Positions 1-8,786 of a DNA stretch of 64,000 nucleotides are shown here, piece by piece. Numbering within the stretch: position 1 is the first letter of the stretch; every line of letters begins with the position of its first letter. The translations under genes were made by a program, and so were the position numbers. Below the pieces are notes generated by a model. The model was not told the origin of the DNA and made no database searches. It saw only the letters and a list, made by a program, of their open reading frames with translations. The stretch lies in NCBI GenBank assembly GCA_963812915.1, contig CAWEXB010000002.1:62001-126000 (forward strand). The letters run 5' to 3'. Origin of the DNA: JACVRW01 sp963812915. GTDB taxonomy: Bacteria > Actinomycetota > Thermoleophilia > Solirubrobacterales > Thermoleophilaceae.

Positions 1-651
1 CGCGAGGCCCAGCAGCGCAAGCGGATGGTCGGCTTCGGGGCCGGCGGTCTGCTCGCGGTCGCGGCGATCATCGTGCTCGTCGTCGTGGCCGCCGGAGGCA
101 GCGGAAGCAGCGGCGCCGACGAAGCGGCAGGGGACCTGCTCCCCGACGGCGGGAGCGTCGCCGAGCAGCAGGAGTTCGACCTGAGCGCCGCCACGGAGGC
201 GGCCGGCTGCGAGCTTCGGAGCACCCGGGCGAGGACCCGCCAGCACACCGCCAGCCTGGACCAGCGGATCAATTACGACACCAACCCGCCCACTAGCGGG
301 CGCCACTATCAAGAGCCCGCCCCGGACGGCGCCTACGGCGACGCGCCGCAGGACGAGCAGCTCGTGCACAACCTCGAGCACGGCCGCGTGATCGTCTGGT
401 TCAAGCCCGGCCTTCCCGAGGGCGAGCGCGCCGATCTCAGGGCGCTATTCGACGAGGACAGCTACCAGATGGTCATGGTTCCGCGACAGGACATGCCCTA
501 CGCGGTGGCGGCGAGCGCCTGGAACCGCGATCCCATACCGAATGGGACAGGAAGACTGCTGACCTGCGATCGGATGACCCCCGAGGTGTTCGACGCCCTG
601 CGCGCCTTCCGGGACGAGCACCGCTCGAACGGGCCCGAGGCGATTCCTTAG
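1..651 (+). CDS. DUF3105 domain membrane-anchored protein (5' partial)
   Basis: The reading frame is open from the first base of the window (REAQQRKR precedes the first in-window ATG at 25), so the true start probably lies upstream. A basic stretch is followed by one hydrophobic helix (about residues 12-31 of the frame), then a short linker and a globular extracytoplasmic domain. The domain carries the DUF3105 hallmarks NPPTSGRHY and VHNLEHG, with conserved histidines. The family is common in actinobacteria, and its biochemical function is unknown. The protein ends at a TAG at 649-651. The next gene, on the same strand, is a secreted amidase, so an envelope role is plausible but inferred. Confidence 0.8.
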   Translation, partial: REAQQRKRMVGFGAGGLLAVAAIIVLVVVAAGGSGSSGADEAAGDLLPDGGSVAEQQEFDLSAATEAAGCELRSTRARTRQHTASLDQRINYDTNPPTSGRHYQEPAPDGAYGDAPQDEQLVHNLEHGRVIVWFKPGLPEGERADLRALFDEDSYQMVMVPRQDMPYAVAASAWNRDPIPNGTGRLLTCDRMTPEVFDALRAFRDEHRSNGPEAIP

Positions 652-748
652 CGGTCACCACTTAGCGGTTTTCGAGCCCGCAGACGTCCGACTTGCACAA
701 CCGCGAGCCAAGCGGGGTTTTGCGCAGGCCGCAACCGCGCCCGCGAGA

Positions 749-2407
749 GTGTGTTACCGGTCTTTGGTGAAGCTGCTCGCCTCAGCAGCCGCACTCGTTT
801 GCGTCCTCGTGCTTCCTACGGCGTCCGCCTCGGCGGCGCCGCGCGCCGTGGACTTCGAGCTCGCACCCACCGAAAGCGCGGTCACGGCGGCATCGGGTGG
901 AGGCGTTCGCTCGCGGGCGTTGCGCACGCCCCGCCGCTTCAACCTCGTCGGCATGCGCTGGCGGGGGCGGGCGGCGCCTGAGATCGAGCTGCGGGTTCGC
1001 CGCCGTGGAAGCTGGAGTCGATGGGGAGAGCTCGAGGGGCACGACGACCACAACCCGGACCTCGGGCGCGGCGAGCGTCTCGCCACCGCCTCGGATCCGC
1101 TGTGGGTGGGAGAGGCCGATGCCGTCCAGTACCGCATGAGCCGCCGCGTGCCCCGACTCCGACTTCATTTCGTGCACGTGACCAGGCGCCCGACGCCGGC
1201 CCGGGCCGCGCAGGCGCAGGGGCCGGCCGTCGTGACGCGCGATCAATGGGGCGCCGGCGCATGCCCGCCGCGCAGGGCGCCTCAGTACGGCGAGGTGAAG
1301 GCCGTACACGTGCATCACACCGTCTCGCTCAACGACTACTCGCCGGCGGAGGGGCCCGCAATGGTGCTGGCGATCTGCCGCTACCACCGCAACTCCAACG
1401 GCTGGGACGACATCGGCTACAACGCCCTGGTCGACAAGTACGGGGTGCTCTACGAGGGCAGGGCCGGCGGGCTCGACAAGGCGGTCATCGGAGCGCAGGC
1501 ACAGGGCTTCAACGCGCAGACCGCCGGGATCTCCAACATCGGCAACCACACTTCTCTTCCTCAGACGCCGGAGGCCCTCGACGCCATGGCGCGCTACATC
1601 CGCTGGAAGCTCCCGGTGCACGCACAGCCCGTGTCCGGGGCGGTGTCGGTCACGAGCTCCGGCGGGTCCCTCACGCGCTATACGGCGGGTGCGCGGGTGA
1701 CGCTGCAACGGGTGATCGGTCACCGCGACACCGGCAGTACGGCCTGCCCGGGCAACGCCCTCTACGCGCAACTCCCCGCGCTCCGGACCATGGTCGAAAG
1801 CGGCGCGCTCGCACCCGTAACGGCCTTCGGCACGCGCCTCTCGGCGCTCTTGGGGGATGCGGCCGTGGAGTACGGCGAGGCCGTGCCGGTGAGCGGAACC
1901 CTTCTCGCGTCCGACGGCGCCCCGGTCGCCGGCGCCGCGATCGAGCTGCAGGTGAGCCCCGACGGTCGCTGGCGCACGTCCAAGAAGCTCACCACGGCTC
2001 CCGACGGCGCCTTCACCACGGAGCTGCGACCGCGCCTGAGGATGTACGTGCGCACGCGCTTTCGCGGAAGCGGCGGGCTGCGCGGCTCGGGCTCGTCGCG
2101 GCTCCTCCTGCGCCTGAGCCCGCTGATCACGATCGACAGCCCCACCGTGGCGACGGCGGGGAGCTCCGTTCCGATCACAGGCCAGGTGACGCCACGCAAG
2201 CGAGTGCTCCGCCTCGTGGTGCAGCAGCGGACCCGCGGCGCCTGGCGGAAGGTCGGCGCCCGCACCGTTCTCGCACGCCGCGGCCGCTTCAGCACGTCGT
2301 TCGTGCCCGGATCGAGCGGGCGCTTCCGCTTCTACGTTGCGGCGAAGGCCGATCTCGACACGGATCGCGGGAGCTCGGTGCCGTATGAGCTCAGCGTGAG
2401 CCGCTGA
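749..2407 (+). CDS. Secreted peptidoglycan-recognition protein / N-acetylmuramoyl-L-alanine amidase
   Basis: This is a 552-residue exported protein. A signal peptide (about residues 5-30, ending ASASAAP) precedes a lead-in region. An amidase_2/PGRP domain follows at about 150-350, starting at VVTRDQWGA. Zinc-ligand motifs are visible: VHVHHTVS, and GHRDTGSTACPG supplying the second His and the Cys. The C-terminal 200 residues look like two Ig-like beta domains. The family cleaves or binds the lactyl-amide bond between MurNAc and the stem peptide. The start is uncertain: GTG at 749 gives a good signal peptide, while TTG 764 or GTG 767 would also work. It converges on the sugar transferase gene just downstream. 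Confidence 0.85.
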   Translation: MCYRSLVKLLASAAALVCVLVLPTASASAAPRAVDFELAPTESAVTAASGGGVRSRALRTPRRFNLVGMRWRGRAAPEIELRVRRRGSWSRWGELEGHDDHNPDLGRGERLATASDPLWVGEADAVQYRMSRRVPRLRLHFVHVTRRPTPARAAQAQGPAVVTRDQWGAGACPPRRAPQYGEVKAVHVHHTVSLNDYSPAEGPAMVLAICRYHRNSNGWDDIGYNALVDKYGVLYEGRAGGLDKAVIGAQAQGFNAQTAGISNIGNHTSLPQTPEALDAMARYIRWKLPVHAQPVSGAVSVTSSGGSLTRYTAGARVTLQRVIGHRDTGSTACPGNALYAQLPALRTMVESGALAPVTAFGTRLSALLGDAAVEYGEAVPVSGTLLASDGAPVAGAAIELQVSPDGRWRTSKKLTTAPDGAFTTELRPRLRMYVRTRFRGSGGLRGSGSSRLLLRLSPLITIDSPTVATAGSSVPITGQVTPRKRVLRLVVQQRTRGAWRKVGARTVLARRGRFSTSFVPGSSGRFRFYVAAKADLDTDRGSSVPYELSVSR

Positions 2408-2425
2408 CCCTGATCGAAGCGTTGC

Positions 2426-3007
2426 TCACCAGCCCTGCCTGAGGTCCTCCGAGTAGAGCCCTCGGCCGCTCGCGAGCATCCGGGCGGTGCGGGCGAGGAT
2501 CCGCAGATCCAGGCGCAGCGACCGGTGCTCGACGTACCACACGTCGAGCTCTATGCGCTCGGGCCACGGCAACGACGTGCGGCCGTTGATCTGGGCCCAA
2601 CCCGTGATCCCCGGCTTCACCTCGAGCCTGCGGAGCTGGCGCTCCGTGTAGCGGTCGACCTGCTCCTGCACCGTGGGCCGGGGGCCCACGAGCGCCATCT
2701 CGCCCTTCAGCACGTTGAGGAGGTTCGGAAGCTCGTCGAAGGAGAAGCGGCGCAGCAGCCGGCCGACGCGCGTGATGCGCGGATCGCCCTCGAGCACGTA
2801 GACGCCCGCCCCCATCGTTTCCGCTCCCGGGACCATCGTGCGGAGCTTCCAGAGCTCGAAGGGACGGCCGTACCTGCCCACCCGGCGTTGGCGGTAGAAG
2901 ACCCGGCCGCGGCTCTCGAGCCTGATCGCGAGCGCGGCGAGCCCGAGCAGCGGCGCGGCCACCACGAGCAGCACGGCCGCCAGAACGACGTCGAGCGCTC
3001 GGCTCAC
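2426..3007 (-). CDS. Membrane sugar-1-phosphate transferase (PglC/WcaJ C-terminal type)
   Basis: This is a short (193 aa) monotopic phosphoglycosyl transferase. One N-terminal membrane segment (about residues 5-27) is followed by the catalytic domain, with FELWKLRTM, the FSFDELPNLLNVLKGEM region containing the catalytic Asp-Glu pair, VGPRP, and KPGITGWAQINGR. The length matches PglC-type enzymes rather than the longer WcaJ/WbaP forms. The family moves a sugar-1-phosphate from a UDP-sugar to undecaprenyl phosphate, the first membrane step of glycan assembly. It starts at GTG and diverges from a GT4 glycosyltransferase across only 38 bases. It would fit with the dehydratase and aminotransferase at 18.9-22.9 kb in making an amino-sugar-initiated glycan (inference). 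Confidence 0.9.
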   Translation of the reverse strand: MSRALDVVLAAVLLVVAAPLLGLAALAIRLESRGRVFYRQRRVGRYGRPFELWKLRTMVPGAETMGAGVYVLEGDPRITRVGRLLRRFSFDELPNLLNVLKGEMALVGPRPTVQEQVDRYTERQLRRLEVKPGITGWAQINGRTSLPWPERIELDVWYVEHRSLRLDLRILARTARMLASGRGLYSEDLRQGW

Positions 3008-3015
3008 GGCGCTCC

Positions 3016-3027
3016 AGTGCGCGCACT
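3016..3027. promoter_or_regulatory. 12-bp palindrome in a divergent promoter region
   Basis: AGTGCGCGCACT is a perfect 12-bp palindrome in the 38-base gap between the divergent sugar transferase and GT4 genes. A TANNNT element (TACCGT, 3027-3032) abuts it on the GT4 side. It may be an operator. No regulator is identified, and alternating GC palindromes can arise by chance in such GC-rich DNA. Confidence 0.3.
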
Positions 3028-3045
3028 ACCGTTCGGGCGCACCCG

Positions 3046-4215
3046 ATGCGGATCCTTTACCTGCATCAGTTCTTCATCACTCGCGCCGGGGTCGGGAGCA
3101 CACGCTCCTACGAGTTCGCGCGCCGTTTCGCGGCGCGCGGGCATACGGTGAGGATGGTAACCGCGGGCGGCGGGTCCCGGAACGTCGACGGCATCGAGGT
3201 GGTCGGCGTGCGCGGCGGATACTCGGACTACGTCGGCGCCACGTCGATCGCCTACCCACGCCGAATGCTGGCCTTCGCGGCCTTCGCCGCCACGGCCACG
3301 CGGGCGGCGCTGCGCGGTCCCCGGCCCGACGTGATCTACGCGAGCTCGCCCCCGCTCACGATCGTGTTGCCGGCCGTCGCGGCGGCCGCCCGCTGGCGCG
3401 TGCCCCTGGTGTTCGAGGTTCGCGACCTCTGGCCCGAGGCGCCCATCCAGATGGGTGCCCTGCGGAACCCGGCCCTGCGGCGCCTGGCGCGGGCCGTCGA
3501 GCGGCTCGTGTACCGCCGGAGCGCTCGGGTGATCGCGCTCTCGCCGGGCATCCGCGAGGGCGTCGTCTCCGCCGGGGCGCCACCAGAGCGCGTCGCGCTG
3601 GTGCCGAACGCCTCCGACCTCGAGCTGTTCTCGCCGGAGCTCGACGGACCCGCAGAACGCCGGCGCCTCGGCTTGGGCGACGGCCTCGTCTGCAGCTACT
3701 TCGGCACGATGGGCGAGGCCAACGACCTCGGCCAGGTGATCGATGCCGCGCCGCTCGTGGGGGACGTGACGTTCGTGCTGCTCGGCGACGGCAAGCGCCG
3801 CCGCGAGCTCGAGGAGCGGGCCCCGGCGAACGTGCGATTCCTCGACCCGGCGCCGGACAAGGCATCCGTCGCCCGCCTGGCGGCCGCCTCCGACGCGTGC
3901 CTCACGATCTTCAAGGACGTGCCCGTGCTCGCCACCAACTCGCCCAACAAGCTGTTCGACACCTTCGCCGCCGGGCGGCCGGCGATCGTCAACACGGAGG
4001 GCTGGATGCGAGATCTGGTGGAGGGAAACGAGGCCGGGGTGTTCGTTCGGCCGGGGGACCCGCGCGACCTCGCCGCGAAGGTGGCCTGGCTGCGAGACAA
4101 CCCGCGGGAGGTCGAACGGCTCGGTCGAAACGCGCGCGCCCTCGCCGAGCGCGAGTTCGACCGCGACGCGCTCGCCGCCCGGGCCCTCGCAGTGCTCGAG
4201 GAGGCGGCAGGCTGA
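3046..4215 (+). CDS. Glycosyltransferase family 4 (WbuB-like)
   Basis: This 389-residue GT-B glycosyltransferase begins MRILYLHQFF, typical of the WbuB/GT4 group. The N-terminal domain includes a GSTRSYEFARRF segment for acceptor binding. The C-terminal nucleotide-sugar domain (about 200-389) shows SYFGTMGEANDL, LLGDGKRR, and NSPNKLFDTFAAGRPAIVN, the usual donor-binding E/N-x-K region of this subgroup. The family retains the anomeric configuration of the donor sugar. It acts in the cytoplasm on lipid-linked glycan intermediates. Its stop codon overlaps the start of the GT2 gene (CTGA), which implies translational coupling. Confidence 0.88.
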   Translation: MRILYLHQFFITRAGVGSTRSYEFARRFAARGHTVRMVTAGGGSRNVDGIEVVGVRGGYSDYVGATSIAYPRRMLAFAAFAATATRAALRGPRPDVIYASSPPLTIVLPAVAAAARWRVPLVFEVRDLWPEAPIQMGALRNPALRRLARAVERLVYRRSARVIALSPGIREGVVSAGAPPERVALVPNASDLELFSPELDGPAERRRLGLGDGLVCSYFGTMGEANDLGQVIDAAPLVGDVTFVLLGDGKRRRELEERAPANVRFLDPAPDKASVARLAAASDACLTIFKDVPVLATNSPNKLFDTFAAGRPAIVNTEGWMRDLVEGNEAGVFVRPGDPRDLAAKVAWLRDNPREVERLGRNARALAEREFDRDALAARALAVLEEAAG

Positions 4216-5168
4216 CGGAGCTGTCCTACTGCGTCGTCAACACCAACGGGCGCGACGACCTGCTCGCCTGCCTCGACGCGATCGAGCGCACCCATCCCGG
4301 CGGCGTCTCCCACGAGGTGCTGGTGCTCGACAACGCCTCGGACGACGGCTCGGTGGACGCGGTGAGAGCGTCCCGCCACGACGTGCGATTGATCGCGCTC
4401 GAGCGCCGCGCGGGCAAGGCCGCGAACGACTCGCGGCTGCTGGCGGAGGCTCGCGGCCGCTACTGCCTGCTGCTGAACGAGGACGCGCAGCTCCGGGAGG
4501 GCTGCGCCCGTGCACTGCTGGAGGCGCTCGAGTCAGAGCCACGCGCGGCGGCCGCGGGCGCGCAGCTCCTCACGAGTGCGGGTCATCCAACGGCCTGCGC
4601 ATGGCGCCTGCCCGACATTCCCTGGGCGCTAGCGGCCGCCGTCTTCCTGCACGACCGCGTGGCTGTCCAGAGCCGCGGCGCGAACGTTCGCGAGGTTGGC
4701 TGGGCCCAGTCCAGCGCGGTGCTCGTTCGCCGCGACGCAGCCGAGCAGGTCGGGTGGCTCGACCCCGACTTCTTCGTCTACTCCGACGAGACGGATTTCT
4801 GCAGGCGCCTGCGCGACGCCGGCTGGACGATCCTGTTCGTCCCGGGGGCGGAGGCGCTTCACCACGACCAGCTGTCCACCGACGCCGCCGCGATGCGACG
4901 GCGAATCGTCGAGTTCCATCGCGGCCGCGACCTGTACTTCCGCAAGCACCGGATGCCGCTCACCCGCCTCGCCTGGACGGTGTGCTGGACCTGGGCCTAC
5001 CTGGTGCGCGCGGCAGTGGCGACGGTTCTTCCCGGACGGGATGCGCGCCGCTACCTGCTGCACGCGCGACAGCAGGCGTTCCCGCGTCGCGGAGAGGGGA
5101 TCCGCGAGGCGGCGGAGACCTATAACCGCCGCCGCGACGCCGAGGAGCGGACGCTCGCGGCGGGCTGA
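4212..5168 (+). CDS. Glycosyltransferase family 2 (rhamnosyltransferase-like), probable CTG start
   Basis: The GT-A fold begins at once with LSYCVVNTNGRDDLLACLDAI, followed by LDNASDDGSVDAV, the DXD-like NEDAQL, and FFVYSDETDFCRRLRDAGW, all standard GT2 landmarks. The C-terminal 80 residues include an amphipathic or membrane-associated stretch. No in-frame ATG, GTG or TTG lies at a sensible position. CTG at 4212 overlaps the upstream stop (CTGA), and a strong Shine-Dalgarno GAGGAGG at 4198-4204 sits 7 bases before it. The start is therefore called as CTG. The enzyme would add a sugar to the growing lipid-linked chain; donor and acceptor cannot be read from sequence. Confidence 0.82.
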   Translation: MTELSYCVVNTNGRDDLLACLDAIERTHPGGVSHEVLVLDNASDDGSVDAVRASRHDVRLIALERRAGKAANDSRLLAEARGRYCLLLNEDAQLREGCARALLEALESEPRAAAAGAQLLTSAGHPTACAWRLPDIPWALAAAVFLHDRVAVQSRGANVREVGWAQSSAVLVRRDAAEQVGWLDPDFFVYSDETDFCRRLRDAGWTILFVPGAEALHHDQLSTDAAAMRRRIVEFHRGRDLYFRKHRMPLTRLAWTVCWTWAYLVRAAVATVLPGRDARRYLLHARQQAFPRRGEGIREAAETYNRRRDAEERTLAAG

Positions 5169-5198
5169 GCGCCGGGCATTTACGCTGTCCCTGCCCTG

Positions 5199-6758
5199 AT
5201 GGAGCACCCGGATACCGCCCAACTGGCCGCGGTCGGCGGCGCGCTCGGGTCGGTGCTCGTGCTGCTTGCGCGCGGACGCTTCGCGCTACTCGCCGGGCTC
5301 GTGGTGCTGACCTGTGCGGAGGCGGGACTCGCCATCTCGCTTGGGTCGGGACCGCTGGACGAGCTGGGCGGCGCCACCGGTGCGGGCGCGGCCGGGATCG
5401 GCCTCCTGCTCCTGGCCGCGGCCGCGACGCTCCTCGCGCGCCGGCCGGCATTCGTGCCGGTGGCGGTGTTGATCGCCGCGCCGTTTCGCCCACCGCTCGA
5501 GTTCGACAGCTCGAACCAGTTCCTGGTGTCGGTGGCGGAGGACGGGCGGCTGGGCCGCCTGCTGCCGCTCTACTTCGTGCTGGCGGCCGCCGCCGCGGCG
5601 CTAGGTTGGCGCGCCCTGCGCGGGTTCGAGCTCCGCCCGCTGCCGCGCATGATCGCCCTGCCGGCGGCCGCGTTCTTCGCCTTTGCCTTCTGCTCGCTGC
5701 TGTGGGCCGATGACCTCGAGGCCGGCGCCAACCTGCTCGTGTTCTTCACGCTCCCCTTCGTCGCGCTGCTTGCGACCGTCGCCCGGGCGGAGTATCCGGG
5801 CGGCGTGCCGCGCGCCTTGGCCGTTGCGGCGGTGGGACTCGCCTGCCTCTTCGCGGTGGTCGGCCTCTGGCAGGCCGCCACGCACGAGCTCTTCTTCTAC
5901 GCGCCGAACCTCGCCACCTCGAACGCCAACACCGACTTCTTCCGCGTCACCTCGCTGTTCGGCGACCCGAGCCTCTACGGGCGGCACGTCATGCTCGGCA
6001 TCGGGGTGGTTCTGGCCCTGCTGGCCGCGCGGCAGTGGCGTCTGTGGCCGCTGATCGCCGTCCTCGCCCTGATGTGGGCCGGACTTCTCTTCTCTTACTC
6101 GCAGTCGAGCATGGCGGCGCTGCTGGTCGTGACGCTCGCGCTTGCCTACGCGACCGGCAGCCGCCGGGTGCGCCAGGCCGTCGGGCTGCTGGCCCTGCTG
6201 GCGGCGCTTGTCGCGGGAGGCTACGTCGCGGTGAAGGTGATCGACGGTGACTCGCTGAACCAGATCACGAGTGACCGAAGCGACCGAGTGGAGGACACGA
6301 TGCGGGTGATCGAGGACGCTCCCATCGTCGGCGTGGGCATCGGCGGGCAGCCGCGCGCGAGTCGCCGGCTCGCGCGCAGCGACCGCCCGACGCCGAACTT
6401 CGTCTCGCACACGACGCCGCTGACGGTGGCGGCCGAGCTGGGTGTGATCGGCCTCGCCCTGTACGCCTGGTTGCTCGTCGGGGGCGCGCGGTTGATCGCG
6501 GCGGTCCGCCGGCACGACGAGGCGCTGGGCCTCGCCCTGCTCGCCACGTTCCTCGGCCTGTTCGTGCACGCGCTCTTCTACAGCGGCTTTCTGGAGGACC
6601 CGATCACGTGGCTCGTGCTCGCGATCGGCGCCGGCTATCTCACCTGGACCCGGGAGCGCACCGCCCCGAGCGCGGGCGAGCGCGCGCGAGCCAGGATGGA
6701 GGCGGCCGCCGAGGACGGCCTCGGTCCGGCCGCCACGCCCGGCAAAGTCACCCCGTGA
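5199..6758 (+). CDS. O-antigen ligase/polymerase-like integral membrane protein
   Basis: This is a 519-residue polytopic protein with about 12 hydrophobic segments. A longer extracytoplasmic loop (about residues 345-400) contains GVGIGG and a basic RRLARS stretch, as in Wzy_C/WaaL proteins. A segment around residue 248 reads FGDPSLYGRH, similar to the conserved pre-loop region of the family. Such proteins join or polymerise undecaprenyl-linked glycans outside the membrane. It sits between GT2 and a GT87-like protein, and its TGA overlaps the GTG of the next gene (GTGA at 6755), so the genes are probably co-translated. Ligase and polymerase cannot be told apart here. Confidence 0.82.
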   Translation: MEHPDTAQLAAVGGALGSVLVLLARGRFALLAGLVVLTCAEAGLAISLGSGPLDELGGATGAGAAGIGLLLLAAAATLLARRPAFVPVAVLIAAPFRPPLEFDSSNQFLVSVAEDGRLGRLLPLYFVLAAAAAALGWRALRGFELRPLPRMIALPAAAFFAFAFCSLLWADDLEAGANLLVFFTLPFVALLATVARAEYPGGVPRALAVAAVGLACLFAVVGLWQAATHELFFYAPNLATSNANTDFFRVTSLFGDPSLYGRHVMLGIGVVLALLAARQWRLWPLIAVLALMWAGLLFSYSQSSMAALLVVTLALAYATGSRRVRQAVGLLALLAALVAGGYVAVKVIDGDSLNQITSDRSDRVEDTMRVIEDAPIVGVGIGGQPRASRRLARSDRPTPNFVSHTTPLTVAAELGVIGLALYAWLLVGGARLIAAVRRHDEALGLALLATFLGLFVHALFYSGFLEDPITWLVLAIGAGYLTWTRERTAPSAGERARARMEAAAEDGLGPAATPGKVTP

Positions 6759-8143
6759 GTGTTCGCGTGGAGCAAGCGGCCCGTGTGGAGGAGGCGCACC
6801 CCGTCGGGCGCGAGCGTCTGAGCCCCTCCGGGGCCTGGGTGCTCGTCGGAATGCTCTTCGCGCTGATCGCGATCACGCTGCCCGAGCTCGGCTCCGACCC
6901 GTGGCGCTTTCGCCCCGGCAGCGTCGACCCCCGGGGCCCGCTCGCGCCGCTCGTGCGGGCGGCCGGCGAGGAGTGGGACGTCGGCATCGCCCGGGCGGCG
7001 ACGTTCGTCGCCGCGCTCCTCTGCGGGGCGGCCGCCGTCGTCCTCCTCGCGGTGAAGCGCTCCTGGCCGCGATGGGTCGGCATCGCGCTCGTGCTCGCCG
7101 TCGGCCTGCTGCTCACCGCGCCGTCCACCCTCCTCCAGCTCGGCCTGCGCGACTCCACCGCACCGTGGTTCTTCACGAACGACTCCACCTACCAGGTGGA
7201 GCTGGGCGGCGAATTGCTGCTCGACCTCGAGAATCCCTACGGCCACGACTACCGGCAGTCGGGCCTCGAGCGCTTCTACACGCGCGACGGAAGCGTGTCG
7301 GAGCGCGTGCGCGAGCGCGAGGTGGCGCTCGAGCACTTCGCCTACTTCCCGGGATCCGTCGTGACCGCCGCCGTCTGGCGACTGCTGCCGGGCCCCTTCG
7401 ACGACTACCGCCTGCTCGTACTGCTCTGCAACCTGGGGATGCTCGCCGCGGCGCTCGCCTTCCGTGGCCCGCTCACGTGGCGGCTCGCGCTCGGCGCGCT
7501 GCTCGTATGCAATCCGATCGCGGTGCGCTCGGCCTGGTTCGGTCAGAACGACGCGCCCAGCCTTCTGCTGCTCGTGCTCGCCTTCGCCCTCGTCACTCGG
7601 CGCCGGTTCGCCTGGGCGGCGGCGGCGCTGGCGGGCGCGGTGCTGCTCAAGCAGTTCGCGCTGGTCGCGACCCCGTTCCTGGCGCTGCTGATCGTCAAGG
7701 AGGGCGGGTCGCTGAAACGCCCGGCGATCGCGTTCGGCGGGGTGCTCGCCGCCGGGCTACTGCCGTTCCTCGCCGCGGACCCGAAGGCCTTCTACGAGGA
7801 CACGGTCCGTTACGGCGCCGGCACCTATCGCATCGTCGGCTACGGCCTCTCGGCGATCCTGGTCCGCCTTGGGATCATCGACGACCGCGAGGGCGCCTAC
7901 CCGTTCGCGCTGCTCGCCATCCTCACCTGGGTTCCACTCACCGTCTGGCTCCTCTACGCGCAGCGCAGGGCGGCGGAGCTCTGGTTCGGCGCCGCCGCCT
8001 TCGCCGTCTCGATCCTCTGGCTGATGTTCATCGGCCGGACGTTCAACAACTACTACCTCGTCTGGCCGCTGACGGGGGCGGTGATCGCCGCTCTGATGGC
8101 GGTAGATTCGGCGCGTGCGCCCGATCGACCTCGACCCGGGTGA
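6755..8143 (+). CDS. Polytopic GT87/GT-C-like glycosyltransferase
   Basis: The start is GTG at 6755, overlapping the previous stop; the frame is open further upstream but would run through the ligase gene. The 462-residue product has about 10-11 membrane helices and the periplasmic acidic loops expected of GT-C enzymes. These include NDSTYQVELGGELLLDLENPYGHDY near residue 145 and the WFGQNDAPSLLLL segment, a pattern common in DUF2029/GT87 mannosyltransferases. The family uses polyprenyl-phosphate sugars on the outer face of the membrane. The 3' end overlaps the following hydrolase gene by 29 bases. Confidence 0.78.
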   Translation: MSVRVEQAARVEEAHPVGRERLSPSGAWVLVGMLFALIAITLPELGSDPWRFRPGSVDPRGPLAPLVRAAGEEWDVGIARAATFVAALLCGAAAVVLLAVKRSWPRWVGIALVLAVGLLLTAPSTLLQLGLRDSTAPWFFTNDSTYQVELGGELLLDLENPYGHDYRQSGLERFYTRDGSVSERVREREVALEHFAYFPGSVVTAAVWRLLPGPFDDYRLLVLLCNLGMLAAALAFRGPLTWRLALGALLVCNPIAVRSAWFGQNDAPSLLLLVLAFALVTRRRFAWAAAALAGAVLLKQFALVATPFLALLIVKEGGSLKRPAIAFGGVLAAGLLPFLAADPKAFYEDTVRYGAGTYRIVGYGLSAILVRLGIIDDREGAYPFALLAILTWVPLTVWLLYAQRRAAELWFGAAAFAVSILWLMFIGRTFNNYYLVWPLTGAVIAALMAVDSARAPDRPRPG

Positions 8144-8690
8144 GGCCCTCCTCCACGACGGCGATCCGGGGCGCTGCGCGGTGGTGCTGCCGGGGGTCGC
8201 CTACTTCAGCCAGGCCCCCCTCTTGTGGTTCGCCCGCGAGGCGGCCGCGGCCCGCGGCTGGTCCGTTCTGGAGCTGACCGAACGGGCGCCGCGAGACGAG
8301 GACCCCTTCGCCTGGATGCGCGCCCGCGCGACGCGCGCTTTGGACGCGGCCGACGCCGACACGGTCGCCGTGATCGGCAAGTCGCTGGCGAGCGCGGCGG
8401 CGCCGCTGGTGGCCGACCGCGGCCTGCCCGCCGTGTGGCTCACGCCACTCTTGAACCGCCCGGAGGTGGCCCGCGCTCTCGAGGCCGCGACGGCGCCGGC
8501 GCTGCTCGTGGGAAGCCCGGCCGACCCGACGTGGGGCGAGGGCACGGTCCCGGAGGGCGTTTCGCTCGAGGTACTGGAGCTGCCGGGGCTGGACCACTCC
8601 CTGCAGGTTGACGGCGACCCGCTGGCGTCGCTGGACGTGCTGCGCAGGGTGACGGAGCGGATCGGGGAGTTCTTGGGGCGGATCGGTTAA
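8115..8690 (+). CDS. Small alpha/beta-hydrolase-like protein
   Basis: This 191-residue protein starts at GTG and overlaps the previous gene. It reads like a compact alpha/beta hydrolase. VVLPGVAYFS marks the first strand and oxyanion region. AVIGKSLASAAAP holds a candidate nucleophile serine in a GxSxA-like elbow. ALLVGSPADPTW gives a candidate Asp, and LPGLDHSLQ gives a candidate His. No signal peptide is visible, so it is probably cytosolic. The substrate is unknown. Placement at the end of the glycan cluster may be incidental. Two hairpins follow the stop codon. Confidence 0.65.
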   Translation: MRPIDLDPGEALLHDGDPGRCAVVLPGVAYFSQAPLLWFAREAAAARGWSVLELTERAPRDEDPFAWMRARATRALDAADADTVAVIGKSLASAAAPLVADRGLPAVWLTPLLNRPEVARALEAATAPALLVGSPADPTWGEGTVPEGVSLEVLELPGLDHSLQVDGDPLASLDVLRRVTERIGEFLGRIG

Positions 8691-8700
8691 CGGGAAAAGC

Positions 8701-8717
8701 AGCACCGAGGGGGTGCT
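8701..8717 (+). terminator. Hairpin after the hydrolase gene
   Basis: A perfect 6-bp inverted repeat (AGCACC/GGTGCT) with a 5-base loop starts 10 bases after the hydrolase stop codon. There is no T tract, so it may only assist termination or protect the 3' end. It is followed closely by a stronger hairpin at 8737-8759. Confidence 0.45.
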
Positions 8718-8736
8718 CAGCGGCTGCCGTGATGGA

Positions 8737-8759
8737 TAGGGGGCACATATTGCCCCCTA
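8737..8759. terminator. Bidirectional terminator-like hairpin between convergent genes
   Basis: TAGGGGGCA and TGCCCCCTA form a perfect 9-bp stem around a 5-base loop. It lies between the plus-strand hydrolase gene and the minus-strand PQQ-repeat gene, which converge here. The symmetric stem could end transcription from both sides. Poly-T tails are short or absent, as is usual in GC-rich actinobacteria. Confidence 0.65.
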
Positions 8760-8786
8760 AGCAACACAGGTCACTCCGATGCCCCC